Positions 1 to 8,821 of a stretch of 64,000 nucleotides of DNA are shown in pieces. Numbering within the stretch: the first letter of the stretch is position 1; every line of letters begins with the position of its first letter. Under the pieces are notes generated by a model, which was given only the letters and a program-made list of their open reading frames with translations, was not told the DNA's origin and did not search any database. The translations under genes and the position numbers were made by a program. Origin of the DNA: Rubrivivax gelatinosus (GTDB lineage Bacteria > Pseudomonadota > Gammaproteobacteria > Burkholderiales > Burkholderiaceae_C); NCBI RefSeq assembly GCF_016583785.1, contig NZ_NRRU01000003.1, forward strand, positions 33,189-97,188, given 5' to 3'.

Positions 1-2
1 GC

Positions 3-485
3 CTGACCGCTGAATTCGCCGCTTCCGCCGGCGAAGGCACGGACGCCAACAAGTCGTGGCAAGCCGCCGTCAACTACGACGCCGGTGCTCTGCACCTGGG
101 CGCCGGTTACGACGAAAACGACCCGGGCGACAAGCAAGTCGCGCTGCGTGCCCTGTACGAACTGGGTGCCTTCACCTTCGGCGGCTACTACCAGCTGGCC
201 GACAGCGTCGACTTCGGCAAGCGCAACTCGGTCCGTGGTTCGCTGCAGTACACGCTGGGCGCGAGCGAGTTCCACGTCAACGTCGGCTGGGCCGACGACT
301 GGGACGACGTGAGCAAGAGCGGCGCGATCCAGTACACGGTGGGCTACAACTACAACCTGTCCAAGCGCACCAAGGTCTACGCGTTCTACACGGCCGTGGA
401 AAACGACAGCAATGTCGCCTACGGCACCTCGTTCACCGGCAAGGACCCGAGCTCCTTCGCCGTCGGCGTGCGCCACAACTTCTGA
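3..485 (+). CDS. Gram-negative porin, C-terminal part (5' end outside window)
   Basis: The reading frame is open from the first bases and ends at 485, so only about 160 C-terminal residues are present. They show alternating beta-strand patterns (VNYDAGALHLGAGY, LQYTLGASEFHVNVGW, IQYTVGYNYNLSKRTKVYAFY) and end in VGVRHNF. The terminal Phe is the outer-membrane insertion signal read by the BAM complex. This matches the trimeric general porin family of Burkholderiales (passive diffusion of small hydrophilic solutes). The start, signal peptide and constriction loop are not visible. A strong terminator follows, so the gene ends its transcription unit. The family is clear; substrate preference cannot be judged. 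Confidence 0.9.
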   Translation: MTAEFAASAGEGTDANKSWQAAVNYDAGALHLGAGYDENDPGDKQVALRALYELGAFTFGGYYQLADSVDFGKRNSVRGSLQYTLGASEFHVNVGWADDWDDVSKSGAIQYTVGYNYNLSKRTKVYAFYTAVENDSNVAYGTSFTGKDPSSFAVGVRHNF

Positions 486-506
486 TCGGTTTCCAACCGA
501 CAGCCG

Positions 507-533
507 AAAGCCGGTCGCAAGACCGGCTTTTTT
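507..533 (+). terminator. Rho-independent terminator of the porin gene
   Basis: A perfect 10-bp stem (AAAGCCGGTC / GACCGGCTTT) with a GCAA tetraloop is followed by a run of T, 22 bases after the porin stop. This is a canonical intrinsic terminator. Confidence 0.9.
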
Positions 534-567
534 CATTTCCGCGGCACACACCGCGGCGGTGGCGGGC

Positions 568-1800
568 TCAGCCGCCGCAGGCGCGCAGCGCCGATGCGAA
601 GGCGGCGACGGCGAAGTCGATCTGCGCCGGCGCTATGACCAGCGGCGGCGCCAGGCGCACCACCGTGCCGTGCGTGTCCTTGGTCAGCACGCCTTCGGCC
701 ATCAGCGCCTCGCAGACCACACGCGCCGAGGCGAAGTCGGGCGCCAGCTCGACACCGACCAGCAGCCCGCGGCCGCGCACCTCGCGCACGGCAGGGTGCG
801 CCAGCGCCCGCAGGCCCGCCATCAGCCGCTCGCCCGACGCGGCGGCGCGTTCGGCCAGGCCTTCACGTTCCATCACGTCGAGCGCCGCCAGCCCGACGGC
901 CGCCGCCAGCGGATTGCCGCCGAAGGTGCTGCCGTGGTCACCCGGTGTGAACTGCGCCATCACGTCCGCACGCGCCAGGAAGGCGCTGACCGGCAGCAGC
1001 CCGCCGCCGAGCGCCTTGCCCAGCGTCAGGCCGTCCGGCACCACACCTTCGTGGTCGAGCGCCAGCCGGCGCCCGGTGCGGCCGAGCCCGGTCTGGATCT
1101 CGTCGCAGATCAGCAGCACGCCGCGGCGGGTGCAGATCTCGCGCGCAGCGCGCAGATAACCCGGCGGCGGCACGACGATGCCGGCTTCGCCCTGGATCGG
1201 CTCGAGCAGCACGGCGCAGGTGTCGTCGCCGATCGCGGCCTCCAAAGCCGCCGCGTCGCCGAAGGGCACGGTGTCGAAGCCCGGCGCGAACGGCCCGAAG
1301 CCGTCGCGGTACTGCGCCTCGCTGGAAAAGCCGACGATGGTCGTGGTGCGACCAGCGAAGTTGCCGGCAGCGACGACGATGCGTGCCCGGCCCGCGGCGA
1401 TGCCCTTGACCTTGTAGCCCCACTTGCGCGCGGCCTTGAGCGCGGTCTCGACGGCCTCGGCGCCGCTGTTCATCGGCAGCGCCCGGTCCATGCCGGTGAG
1501 CATGCACAGGCGCTCGAGGAAAGGCCCGAGCCGGTCGCTGTGGAAGGCGCGCGAGGTGACGGCCAGCCGCCCGGCCTGCTCGACCAGCGCCGCCACCAGC
1601 GCGGGGTGGCCGTGGCCGAAGCTCACTGCCGAATACGCGCTCATCATGTCCAGGTAGCGCCGGCCGGCGCTGTCCCAGAGCCACACGCCCTCGCCGCGTG
1701 TCAGCACGACGGGCAACGGGTGGTAGTTGTCGGCGCCCCAGCGCCGTTCGAGTTCGATCGCGGGATGAGGCGCGGCGGTGGCGTGCAGACGGTCGTTCAT
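568..1800 (-). CDS. rocD: ornithine--oxo-acid aminotransferase (class III, PLP)
   Basis: A class III PLP aminotransferase of 410 residues. It is most like ornithine delta-aminotransferase, which converts ornithine and 2-oxoglutarate to glutamate semialdehyde and glutamate. Visible family features are the N-terminal NYHPLPVVLTRGEGVWLWD, the PLP-site Asp in LLICDEIQTGLGRTG, the Schiff-base Lys in TLGKALGGG, and STFGGNPLAAA. The frame stays open far upstream, but the ATG at 1800 gives the family length and lies just downstream of the divergent promoter region, so I chose it. It is divergent from an Lrp-type regulator, the usual arrangement for an amino-acid-inducible catabolic gene. Another omega-aminotransferase substrate is possible. 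Confidence 0.88.
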   Translation of the reverse strand: MNDRLHATAAPHPAIELERRWGADNYHPLPVVLTRGEGVWLWDSAGRRYLDMMSAYSAVSFGHGHPALVAALVEQAGRLAVTSRAFHSDRLGPFLERLCMLTGMDRALPMNSGAEAVETALKAARKWGYKVKGIAAGRARIVVAAGNFAGRTTTIVGFSSEAQYRDGFGPFAPGFDTVPFGDAAALEAAIGDDTCAVLLEPIQGEAGIVVPPPGYLRAAREICTRRGVLLICDEIQTGLGRTGRRLALDHEGVVPDGLTLGKALGGGLLPVSAFLARADVMAQFTPGDHGSTFGGNPLAAAVGLAALDVMEREGLAERAAASGERLMAGLRALAHPAVREVRGRGLLVGVELAPDFASARVVCEALMAEGVLTKDTHGTVVRLAPPLVIAPAQIDFAVAAFASALRACGG

Positions 1801-1857
1801 GTCCACACTGTGCCCAAGCCGGCTAGAAATGTGCTTTCCATAAACTGCGCCGAATAC

Positions 1858-1899
1858 CGGTTTAGGTGAAACAATATTGCACCGATACGACGATATTTG
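1858..1899. promoter_or_regulatory. candidate Lrp-type control region between rocD and lrp-like gene
   Basis: This is a locally AT-rich stretch in otherwise very GC-rich DNA, inside the 105-bp divergent gap. It carries an imperfect inverted pair (CAATATT ... ATATTTG). Lrp/AsnC regulators commonly bind such sites and control the adjacent divergent amino-acid gene. Exact promoter boxes could not be assigned. Confidence 0.4.
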
Positions 1900-1905
1900 A
1901 GATCC

Positions 1906-2373
1906 ATGAACGATTTGGACGCCATTGACCGCAAGATCATCGCCGCGATGCAGGCCGATGGCCGGATCTCCAACGTCGAGCTCGCCAGCCGCGTGCACCT
2001 GTCGGCGCCGCAATGCCTGCGACGCACCCGTGCGCTCGAGGAACGCGGCGTGCTGCGCGGCTACGGCGCGCGCGTCGACGCCCAGGCACTGGGTTACGGC
2101 GTCACCGCCTTCGTCAGCCTGAACATCCACGGCGGTGCTTTCGACCGCGTGCGCGACATCGAGGCGAGCATCCGCGCTTTTCCGCAGATCCTCGAATGCC
2201 ACACCGTCAGCGGCGACTGCGACTACCTGCTGAAGGTGGTCGCGCGCGACCTGAAGTCGCTGTCGCAGTTCCTGACCGACCGGCTGATGCAGATCCCGGG
2301 CGTCGACGACGTGCGTTCGATGATCTGCCTGGAGGAGATCAAGCCGCAGTCGCCGCTGCCGACGGATGGCTGA
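1906..2373 (+). CDS. Lrp/AsnC family transcriptional regulator
   Basis: A protein of 155 residues with the standard two-part layout. An N-terminal winged helix-turn-helix (about residues 5-60: DRKIIAAMQADGRISNVELA, then LSAPQCLRRTRALEERGVL) is followed by a RAM/effector domain (about 70-145: VTAFVSLNI ... ECHTVSGDCDYLLKVVARDL). The ATG at 1906 gives the canonical start MNDLDAIDRKII; an in-frame TTG three codons upstream is unlikely. It is divergent from the ornithine aminotransferase gene and probably regulates it in response to an amino acid. This target assignment is inferred from position only. The gene converges on the xerD-type gene with a 2-bp gap. Confidence 0.9.
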   Translation: MNDLDAIDRKIIAAMQADGRISNVELASRVHLSAPQCLRRTRALEERGVLRGYGARVDAQALGYGVTAFVSLNIHGGAFDRVRDIEASIRAFPQILECHTVSGDCDYLLKVVARDLKSLSQFLTDRLMQIPGVDDVRSMICLEEIKPQSPLPTDG

Positions 2374-2375
2374 AA

Positions 2376-3320
2376 TCAGGCTCTGGGGTGGTGGCGCGAA
2401 TGCAGCAGGCGCAGCCGCTCGCGTGCGACGTGGGTGTAGATCGTCGTCGTGCCGATGTCGGCGTGGCCCAGCAGCAGCTGCACCGCACGCAGGTCGGCGC
2501 CGTGGTTCAGCAGATGGGTCGCGAAGGCGTGGCGCAGCGTGTGCGGCGACAGCGGCGCCAGGATGCCGGCTTCGCGCGCGTACTTCTTCACCAGCAGCCA
2601 GAAGGCCTGGCGCGTCATCGGCCCGCCGCGCGCGGTGACGAAGAGTGCGTCGCTCGCCTGGCCGCCCAGGATGACGGCCCTCGCCTCGGCGAGGTAGCGC
2701 CGCAGCCAGCCGTGCGCTTCTTCGCCGAACGGCACGATGCGCTCCTTCGAGCCCTTGCCGAGGACACGCAGCACGCCGTCGGGCAGGCTCAGGTGCACGC
2801 TCTTGGAGCCGACGAGTTCGCTCACGCGCAGGCCGCTGGCGTACATCAGCTCGATCATCGCGCGGTCGCGCAAACCCAGCGGCGTGTCGACCGCGGGCGC
2901 TGCCAGCAAGGCCTCGACCTGGCGCTCGCTCAGGCTCTTGGGCACACGCAGCGGCTGGCGTGCCGACAGCAGCCGCAGCGTCGGGTCGCCCGCGACCAGG
3001 TGCTCGCGCAGCGCCCAGCGGAAATAACGCTTGAAGACGGTGAGCCGCCGGTTGGCCGTGGTCGCGCGGGTCGCGACATGGCGTTCGGCGATGTAGCCCA
3101 GCAGGTCGGTCTCGGTGCTGGCGTCCAGCGCCTTGGCGTGGCGGCGGGCCAGCCAGCCGGCATACAGCGTCAGGTCGCGACGGTAGGCCGCCAGCGTCAA
3201 CGACGCCAGGCCGTCCTCGATCCAGAGCGCGTCGACGAAACGGTCGATCGAGGCGGCGCTCGCCGCCTCGACCGGGCCGGGCGCCGCCAAGGCGGCGACG
3301 TCGACGCCCGCCGTGTTCAC
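2376..3320 (-). CDS. xerD: site-specific tyrosine recombinase, XerD type
   Basis: A tyrosine recombinase of 314 residues. It has a SAM-like core-binding domain (about 22-110) and a catalytic domain with all six conserved residues: Arg165 (ASGLRVSEL), Lys192 (GKGSKER), His260 and Arg263 ([12 protein letters not shown]), His286 (LLGHADI) and Tyr295 (TTTIYTHVA). XerD acts with XerC at dif to resolve chromosome dimers. The length and the lack of mobile-element neighbours favour the housekeeping XerD over an integron or phage integrase. The GTG start at 3320 overlaps the stop of the upstream Bug receptor gene as GTGA, suggesting translational coupling. A later start would still leave an intact enzyme. 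Confidence 0.9.
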   Translation of the reverse strand: MNTAGVDVAALAAPGPVEAASAASIDRFVDALWIEDGLASLTLAAYRRDLTLYAGWLARRHAKALDASTETDLLGYIAERHVATRATTANRRLTVFKRYFRWALREHLVAGDPTLRLLSARQPLRVPKSLSERQVEALLAAPAVDTPLGLRDRAMIELMYASGLRVSELVGSKSVHLSLPDGVLRVLGKGSKERIVPFGEEAHGWLRRYLAEARAVILGGQASDALFVTARGGPMTRQAFWLLVKKYAREAGILAPLSPHTLRHAFATHLLNHGADLRAVQLLLGHADIGTTTIYTHVARERLRLLHSRHHPRA

Positions 3321-4285
3321 TCCAGCGACAGCTTGGCCGTCTGCACGACCTTCTTGTAGACCTCGTACTCGGCCTTGATCTGGTCGCCGAACTCCTTGGG
3401 CGTGTTGGCGACGATGAGCGAGCCGGTGTCCTCGATGCGCTTCTTCACGTCGGGCAGCGCAACGGTGGTGCGCACGGCGGCGTTGATCTTGTCGACGACT
3501 TCCTTGGGCAGGCCCTTGGGGCCGTAGATGCCGTAGAAGGCCATGCGGTTGACCGGCTCCAGGCCCACCTCCTTGAAGGTCGGCACGTTCGGCAGCACCG
3601 CCAGGCGCTGCGGCGCGGCGACGACGATCGCGACCAGCCGGCCGTCCTTGATGAAGGGCAGCGCCGACGGCAGGTTGTCGAACATGATCTGCACCTGCCC
3701 GGCGACGGTGTCGTTGAGCGCCGGGCCCGCACCGCGGTACGGGATGTGGGTGATGAAGACGCCGGCCAGGCTCTTGAAGAGCTCGGTCTGCATGTGGCCG
3801 ATGCCGCCGGTGCCCGAGCTCGCGTAGCTGTACTTGCCCGGATTCTTCTTGACCTCGGCGAGGAAGCCCTTGTAGTCGCGCGCCGGGAAGCTGGGGTGCA
3901 CGACGATGACGTTGGGCGTCGCGGCGATGTTGATGATCGGCGTGAAGTCGGTCAGCGGGTTGTAGGGCACCTTCGGGTTGATCGCCGGGTTCGATGCCAC
4001 CGAGGACACGGTGGCGACGCCGAGCGCGTAGCCGTCGGGCGTGGCCTTGGCGGTCTCGTTGGCGCCGATGATGCTGCCGCCGCCGGCCTTGTTCTCGACG
4101 ACCATCGTCTGGCCCAGCGCGGGCGAGATCTTGTCGGCGATGGTGCGCGCGATGATGTCGGTCGTGCCGCCGGGGGCGAAGGGCACGACCAGCCTCACGG
4201 TCTTCGTCGGGTAGCCCTGGGCCCAGGCAGCCAGCGGTGCGACCAGACAGGCCAGGAACAGCGCGGGCAGCGTTCTTCTCTTCAT
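3317..4285 (-). CDS. Bug/TctC family tripartite tricarboxylate transporter substrate-binding protein
   Basis: A periplasmic solute receptor of 322 residues. The signal peptide is [24 protein letters not shown] with cleavage after AWA. The mature start [19 protein letters not shown] is the signature of the Bug (TctC) family. Further motifs are [39 protein letters not shown] and GQVQIMFDN. Such receptors bind carboxylates or related small acids. No tctA/tctB membrane genes are nearby, so this is one of the orphan receptors typical of Burkholderiales and its ligand is unknown. The start is the ATG preceding the signal peptide; an upstream in-frame extension is unlikely to be translated. It overlaps xerD by 4 bases. 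Confidence 0.92.
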   Translation of the reverse strand: MKRRTLPALFLACLVAPLAAWAQGYPTKTVRLVVPFAPGGTTDIIARTIADKISPALGQTMVVENKAGGGSIIGANETAKATPDGYALGVATVSSVASNPAINPKVPYNPLTDFTPIINIAATPNVIVVHPSFPARDYKGFLAEVKKNPGKYSYASSGTGGIGHMQTELFKSLAGVFITHIPYRGAGPALNDTVAGQVQIMFDNLPSALPFIKDGRLVAIVVAAPQRLAVLPNVPTFKEVGLEPVNRMAFYGIYGPKGLPKEVVDKINAAVRTTVALPDVKKRIEDTGSLIVANTPKEFGDQIKAEYEVYKKVVQTAKLSLE

Positions 4286-4344
4286 GCGGGCAGTCTCCAT
4301 CTCGGTGGTGGGTGGGAAACGGGGTCTGCGCCGATTGTGTGTGA

Positions 4345-4935
4345 TCAGGCCGCCGGCTGTCCGAGCAATCCGGCCTTCAGCCGCGTGTCCACGGGGCGAT
4401 CGCCGAGGAAGATGCCGAGCACCGCGGCGTAGAGGTCCTCGCCCTGCAGGTCCGGGCCGGTCTGGCGATCGTTCAGCGTGAAGACCAGCCCGCGCCCGGG
4501 CACGAAGTCGAGGTTGACGACGTCGCCCTTCTTCACCTGGCGCATCGCCTGCACCTGGCGGTTCAGCGCCGCCTGGCGCTGCGCCAGCGCCGGCTGTTCG
4601 GCCGCCGGGGTGTTGCGCCGGAAGCCTTTGTCGATCGCCTTCACGAACTCCTTGGCCGGCGCCTCCTGCAGCATGCGCAGCTGGATGCGCTTGGCCCCGG
4701 GCGTGGCCAGCACCTGTGCCGGGCTGGTGGCGCGGCGCGTCAGGTAGAGCCCGGCGGCATAACCGTGGATCCAGGCGACCGAACGCGTACCGACGCCGTT
4801 GAGCACCAGGTCGGCGTTGCCGACGCGCATCGTCGCCGGGAAGGTCTCGCCGACGATGGTGAGCTGGGCAGCAGCCGGACGGGCGAGCAGGCCGCCGGCG
4901 GCGGCGGCGAGCAGGAGACGGCGACGGTTGATCAT
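4345..4935 (-). CDS. exported chalcone isomerase-like domain protein
   Basis: A protein of 196 residues with an N-terminal export signal ([24 protein letters not shown]). The body resembles the bacterial chalcone-isomerase-like family: [22 protein letters not shown], a YAAGLYL strand, a central [12 protein letters not shown] helix, then [19 protein letters not shown] and [24 protein letters not shown]. Family members are periplasmic proteins whose activity is mostly undefined, and there is no evidence of flavonoid chemistry here. The gene lies 59 bp upstream of the Bug receptor start on the same strand. It is divergent from the AEC transporter gene. Confidence 0.82.
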   Translation of the reverse strand: MINRRRLLLAAAAGGLLARPAAAQLTIVGETFPATMRVGNADLVLNGVGTRSVAWIHGYAAGLYLTRRATSPAQVLATPGAKRIQLRMLQEAPAKEFVKAIDKGFRRNTPAAEQPALAQRQAALNRQVQAMRQVKKGDVVNLDFVPGRGLVFTLNDRQTGPDLQGEDLYAAVLGIFLGDRPVDTRLKAGLLGQPAA

Positions 4936-5021
4936 GGATCGGTCCCGGTTGGTGTTCGGCAGCTTCTACAACGCGAACGCTTGACCCGTCGCCGACCGGG
5001 GCGCTGGCACACTGGCGCCCG

Positions 5022-5924
5022 ATGCCCGACCTCCTGCTGCTCGCCCCCGACTTCCTGCTGATCATCGCCGGCTTCCTGATCTGCCGTCACACACCGCTCG
5101 GGCGCGGTGTCTGGGACGGTGCCGAGCGCCTGGTCTATTACGTGCTGTTCCCGGCGCTGCTGTTCGGCTCGATCGTGCGCGAGCCGATCGCGTTCGGCAG
5201 CATGCTGCCGCTGGCCGGCAGCGGCCTGGCGATCGTCGGCGCCGGCGTCGCCCTGGCCTATGCGCTGGCACTCGTGCCCGGCGTCGATGCGCGGCTGCAC
5301 GCCTCGGGCGCGCAGACCGCGTTCCGCTTCAACTCCTACGTCGGGCTGGCGGTCGCGGCGCGCATCGCCGGGGCCGACGGCGTCGCCTGGACCGCGCTGC
5401 TGATCTCGCTGTGCGTGCCGCTGTGCAACATCGCCGCCGTCTGGCCGCTGGCACGCCACGGCGGCCACGGCTATGCGCGCGAGCTGCTGCGCAACCCGCT
5501 GATCCTGGCGACCGCCTCCGGGCTCGTCTTCAACCTGCTGGGGCTGCGCCTGCCCGAGCTGCTGGCCGGCGCGATGGGCCGCGTCGGTTCGGCCGCGGTG
5601 CCGCTCGGGCTGATGGCCGTCGGTGCCGGCCTGCAGTTCGGCGCTTTGCGCGAAGGGCCCGGCCTGGCCGGGGCGCTGCTGGCGATCCGCCACCTGGCGC
5701 TGCCGGCGCTGGCGATCGCACTCGTGCTCGGGCTCGACCTGCCGCCGGCGCAGCAGGCGACCCTGGTCGCCTTCGCGGCGCTGCCCACCGCGTCCAGCGC
5801 CTACGTGCTGGCCACGCGCATGGGCGGCCACGGCGGCTACGTCGCCGGCCTGGTGACGCTGTCGACGCTGGTGGCGATGGCCGGGTTGCCGCTGGCGCTG
5901 CTGCTGCTGGGGCTGCTGCGCTGA
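5022..5924 (+). CDS. AEC family (auxin efflux carrier-like) transporter
   Basis: A membrane protein of 300 residues with about ten hydrophobic segments in two five-helix halves, matching the AEC family (bacterial malonate and other organic-acid permeases). Telling segments are [39 protein letters not shown] at the N-terminus, the conserved [15 protein letters not shown] region, and [16 protein letters not shown] near the C-terminus. The substrate cannot be assigned. The gene is divergent from the chalcone-isomerase-like gene. Its last 88 bases overlap the 3' end of queG on the other strand. Confidence 0.85.
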   Translation: MPDLLLLAPDFLLIIAGFLICRHTPLGRGVWDGAERLVYYVLFPALLFGSIVREPIAFGSMLPLAGSGLAIVGAGVALAYALALVPGVDARLHASGAQTAFRFNSYVGLAVAARIAGADGVAWTALLISLCVPLCNIAAVWPLARHGGHGYARELLRNPLILATASGLVFNLLGLRLPELLAGAMGRVGSAAVPLGLMAVGAGLQFGALREGPGLAGALLAIRHLALPALAIALVLGLDLPPAQQATLVAFAALPTASSAYVLATRMGGHGGYVAGLVTLSTLVAMAGLPLALLLLGLLR

Positions 5925-6997
5925 GCCAGCGCCCAGGCCACGTGTTCGGCGGCGCGCTCGCCCGCGGCGTCGCGGCCGGCGGCCAGCGCCGCCGCCAGCA
6001 GCGGGTCGTCTTGCCGGCGCAGCGTATTGCCGGCGGCCACGGCGAGGTTGCGGCGCCAGCGCTGCCAGCCGATGCGGCGTATCGGGCTGCCTTCGGTGCG
6101 TTTCAGGAACGTGGCCTCGTCCCAGGCCCAGAGTGCGAGCAGCGTCGGTGCCGCGAGATCGGCGCGCAGGTCGAAGTCAGGCAGCGGCGCGCGGCGCGCG
6201 AACTTGTTCCAAGGGCAGGCGAGCTGGCAGTCGTCGCAGCCGTAGATGCGGCTGCCCAGCGCCGGGCGCAGTTCGAGCGGGATGGGCTCGTCGCTCTCGA
6301 TCGTCAGATAGCTGATGCAGCGCCGCGCGTCGACGCGGTAGGGCGCGACGATGGCGCCGGTCGGGCAGGCGTCGAGGCAGGCCGTGCACTGGCCGCAGTG
6401 CGCCGTCTCCGGCGCCGTGACCGGCAGCGCCAGATCGACGTAGATCTCGCCCAGGAAAAACATCGAGCCGGCGTCGCGCGCCAGCGTCAGCGTGTGTTTG
6501 CCGCGCCAGCCCAGGCCGCAGCGCGAAGCGAGTTCGACTTCGAGCACCGGCGCCGAGTCGACGAAGACGCGGTGGCCGAAAGGCCCGATCTCGGCCGCCA
6601 GACGGTCGGCCAGGCCCTGCAGCCGGCTGCGCAAGACCTTGTGATAGTCGCGGCCGCGGGCATAGATCGAGATCACCGCCTCACCGGGTGCGTCGACGCG
6701 GCGGCGTTCGGTCTCGACCCAGTCGGCGGGTGTGTCGCGCGCCAGGTAGTCCATGCGCGCGCTGATCACACGCACCGTGCCCGGCACCAGTTCGGCCGGG
6801 CGTGCGCGCTTCATGCCGTGTGCCGCCATATAGGCCATCGAGCCATGGAAACCGGCCTCCAGCCAGGCGCGCAAACCCGGCTCGGCGGCAGCCAGATCGA
6901 TGTCGGCCACGCCGATCTGGGAGAATCCCGCCTCATGCGCCCAGATCCGGAGTCGCTCGAGCAACGAGGGCCCGTCGACGTGTCGTTCGGTTCGCAT
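5837..6997 (-). CDS. queG: epoxyqueuosine reductase
   Basis: A protein of 386 residues. QueG is the cobalamin- and 4Fe-4S-dependent enzyme that reduces epoxyqueuosine to queuosine in the tRNA wobble position. Visible features are the N-terminal AGFSQIGVAD, SMAYMAAHGMKRARP, the cobalamin-domain region SIYARGRDYHKVLRSRLQ, DSAPVLEVELASRCGLGWRGKHT, and the two ferredoxin clusters CGQCTACLDACPTGA and CDDCQLACPWN. A HEAT-like tail follows. Both ends overlap genes on the other strand: 63 bases with tsaE at the 5' end and 88 bases with the AEC transporter at the 3' end. The last ~30 residues ([12 protein letters not shown]) look low-complexity and fall in the overlap. Confidence 0.95.
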   Translation of the reverse strand: MRTERHVDGPSLLERLRIWAHEAGFSQIGVADIDLAAAEPGLRAWLEAGFHGSMAYMAAHGMKRARPAELVPGTVRVISARMDYLARDTPADWVETERRRVDAPGEAVISIYARGRDYHKVLRSRLQGLADRLAAEIGPFGHRVFVDSAPVLEVELASRCGLGWRGKHTLTLARDAGSMFFLGEIYVDLALPVTAPETAHCGQCTACLDACPTGAIVAPYRVDARRCISYLTIESDEPIPLELRPALGSRIYGCDDCQLACPWNKFARRAPLPDFDLRADLAAPTLLALWAWDEATFLKRTEGSPIRRIGWQRWRRNLAVAAGNTLRRQDDPLLAAALAAGRDAAGERAAEHVAWALAQRSSPSSSSASGNPAIATSVDSVTRPAT

Positions 6998-7462
6998 CCG
7001 TCGATTCTAGAAACCCGCAGCGTCCCCTGGCCCGACGAGGCCGCCTGTGCCGCCTGGGCGGCGGCGCTCGCCTCGCGGCCGGCGATCCGCGACGCCTGCA
7101 TCGAGCTCGACGGCCCGCTGGGCGCCGGCAAGACCACCTTCGTGCGCCACCTGCTGCGCGCGCTCGGTGTCACCGGCCGCATCAAGAGCCCCACCTACGC
7201 CGTCGTCGAACCTTATGCGCTGCCCGGGCTGGCGATCTCGCACTTCGACTTCTACCGCTTCGACGACCCGCGCGAGTGGGAGGACGCGGGCTTTCGCGAG
7301 CTGTTCGCGAACCCGGGGCTGAAGCTGCTCGAATGGCCCGAGAAGGCGCGCGCGATGCTGCCGCCACCCGACCTGCGCCTGGAGATCACGCCGCAGGACG
7401 ACGCCAGCCGCCGGGTGCTGGCCCAGGCCTTCAGTGCGCGCGGCGTCGCGCTGCTGCGATGA
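6935..7462 (+). CDS. tsaE: tRNA threonylcarbamoyladenosine biosynthesis ATPase
   Basis: An ATPase of 175 residues from the ATG, required with TsaB and TsaD for the t6A modification of tRNA. Motifs are the P-loop GPLGAGKTTFVRHLLRALG, then IKSPTYAVVEPY, ISHFDFYRF and LLEWPEKA. Two starts are possible: ATG 6935 with an upstream GGGAG, or GTG 6980 preceded by GAGGG, which gives 160 residues, closer to the family norm. In the first case the gene overlaps the divergent queG start by 63 bases, in the second by 18. It is followed by amiC with an ATGA overlap, a pairing seen in many proteobacteria. Confidence 0.93.
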   Translation: MRPDPESLEQRGPVDVSFGSHPSILETRSVPWPDEAACAAWAAALASRPAIRDACIELDGPLGAGKTTFVRHLLRALGVTGRIKSPTYAVVEPYALPGLAISHFDFYRFDDPREWEDAGFRELFANPGLKLLEWPEKARAMLPPPDLRLEITPQDDASRRVLAQAFSARGVALLR

Positions 7463-8805
7463 AACGCCGCCGCCTCGTCACCGGTGCCGGCCAGCTCGTG
7501 CTGCTGCTGGCCGCGCCCCAGCTGGCCTGGGGTGCCGGCATCGTCGCGGTGCGTGTCTGGCCGGCGAGCGACTACACCCGGGTCACGATCGAGTCCGACG
7601 GCGCACTCGTCGCCCGGCACTTCGTCACCGAAGCGCCGGAGCGCCTGGTCATCGACCTCGAAGGGCTGGAACTGAGCCCGATGCTGCGCGACATCGTCGG
7701 CAAGATCCGCCCCGACGACCCCTACATCGCCGGCGTGCGCGTCGGCCAGTTCCAGGCCCGTGTCGTGCGGCTGGTGCTGGACCTGAAGCGCCCGGTCGCC
7801 CCGCAGCAGTTCACGCTGGCGCCGGTGGCCGCCTACCAGCACCGGCTCGTCTTCGACCTCTACCCGACCGAGGTCCAGGACCCGCTGCTGGCGCTGATCC
7901 GCGACAAGGAAGCCGCCGAGCGCCAGGCCGCCAAGGCGGTGGAAGATGCGCTCGGCGAGCTGATCGCACGCGTCGACAAACCCGGCATCCCGCAGTCGAC
8001 GGCGCCCAAGCCGCCGGTGCCGGTGCCGCCGCTGCAGACGCCAGCGCCAGCGCGCGAGACGCCGCCGACCGACGCCGAACGGCGCCGCGTCGACCGCCTG
8101 ATCATCGTCGCGCTCGACCCCGGCCACGGCGGCGAGGACCCGGGCGCGATCGGCCCGACCGGGCTGCGCGAGAAAGACGTGGTGCTCGCCGTCGGCCTGG
8201 CACTGCGCGAGAAGCTCAACGCCGTGCCCGGCATGCGCGTGATGATGACGCGCGACGCCGACTTCTTCGTGCCGCTGCAGGACCGCGTGCGCAAGGCGCG
8301 GCGGGTGCAGGCCGACCTGTTCGTGTCGATCCACGCCGACGCCTTCCTGCGCCCCGAGGCGCGCGGCGCCAGCGTCTTCGCGCTCTCGACCAAGGGCGCC
8401 TCCAGCACCGCCGCACGCTGGATGGCGCAGCGCGAGAACGCCGCCGACCTGGTCGGCGGCGTCAACGTCGCCACCGTGCGCGACGCCCAGCTGCGCCAGG
8501 CGCTGCTGGACATGAGCACGACGGCGCAGATCAAGGACAGCGTCAAGCTCGGGCGCGAAGTGCTGTCGCGGCTGGACCGCGTCGGCCGGCTGCACAAGAA
8601 GGACGTCGAGCAGGCCGGCTTCGCGGTGCTGAAGGCACCCGACATCCCGTCGATCCTGGTCGAGACCGCCTTCATCTCGAACCCGGAAGAAGAGACGCTG
8701 CTGCGCGATGCCGGCTACCGCACGCGCCTGGTCGACGCGCTCGCCACCGGCATCCGCCACTACTTCGCGAAGAACCCGCCGCTGGCGCGGCAGCGCTCGC
8801 TGTAG
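7459..8805 (+). CDS. amiC: N-acetylmuramoyl-L-alanine amidase (AmiC type)
   Basis: A periplasmic cell-wall amidase of 448 residues that cleaves the peptide side chain from MurNAc during daughter-cell separation. Order: an export signal beginning MKRRRLVTGAG (twin-arginine-like) and ending AWGAG; an AMIN septum-targeting domain (about 28-135: VAVRVWPASDYTRVTIESDG); a Pro-rich linker (about 170-205); and an Amidase_3 domain from about 213. The zinc site is visible in DPGHGGEDPGA, the GLREKDVVL Glu, SIHADAF and VETAFISN. The regulatory segment that blocks the active site (AARWMAQRENAADLVGGV) is present, so activation by an EnvC/NlpD-type factor is expected. Its ATG overlaps the tsaE stop. Confidence 0.95.
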   Translation: MKRRRLVTGAGQLVLLLAAPQLAWGAGIVAVRVWPASDYTRVTIESDGALVARHFVTEAPERLVIDLEGLELSPMLRDIVGKIRPDDPYIAGVRVGQFQARVVRLVLDLKRPVAPQQFTLAPVAAYQHRLVFDLYPTEVQDPLLALIRDKEAAERQAAKAVEDALGELIARVDKPGIPQSTAPKPPVPVPPLQTPAPARETPPTDAERRRVDRLIIVALDPGHGGEDPGAIGPTGLREKDVVLAVGLALREKLNAVPGMRVMMTRDADFFVPLQDRVRKARRVQADLFVSIHADAFLRPEARGASVFALSTKGASSTAARWMAQRENAADLVGGVNVATVRDAQLRQALLDMSTTAQIKDSVKLGREVLSRLDRVGRLHKKDVEQAGFAVLKAPDIPSILVETAFISNPEEETLLRDAGYRTRLVDALATGIRHYFAKNPPLARQRSL

Positions 8806-8821
8806 CGGCGGGCCGCCGCCC

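Noticed and set aside
1801..2202. N-terminal extension of the ornithine aminotransferase frame by 134 residues
   Set aside because: The extension runs antisense through the Lrp-type gene and the divergent promoter region, and the ATG at 1800 gives the family length.
2376..3320. Phage or integron integrase
   Set aside because: The six catalytic residues and length fit XerD, and there is no attachment site, direct repeat or mobile gene nearby.
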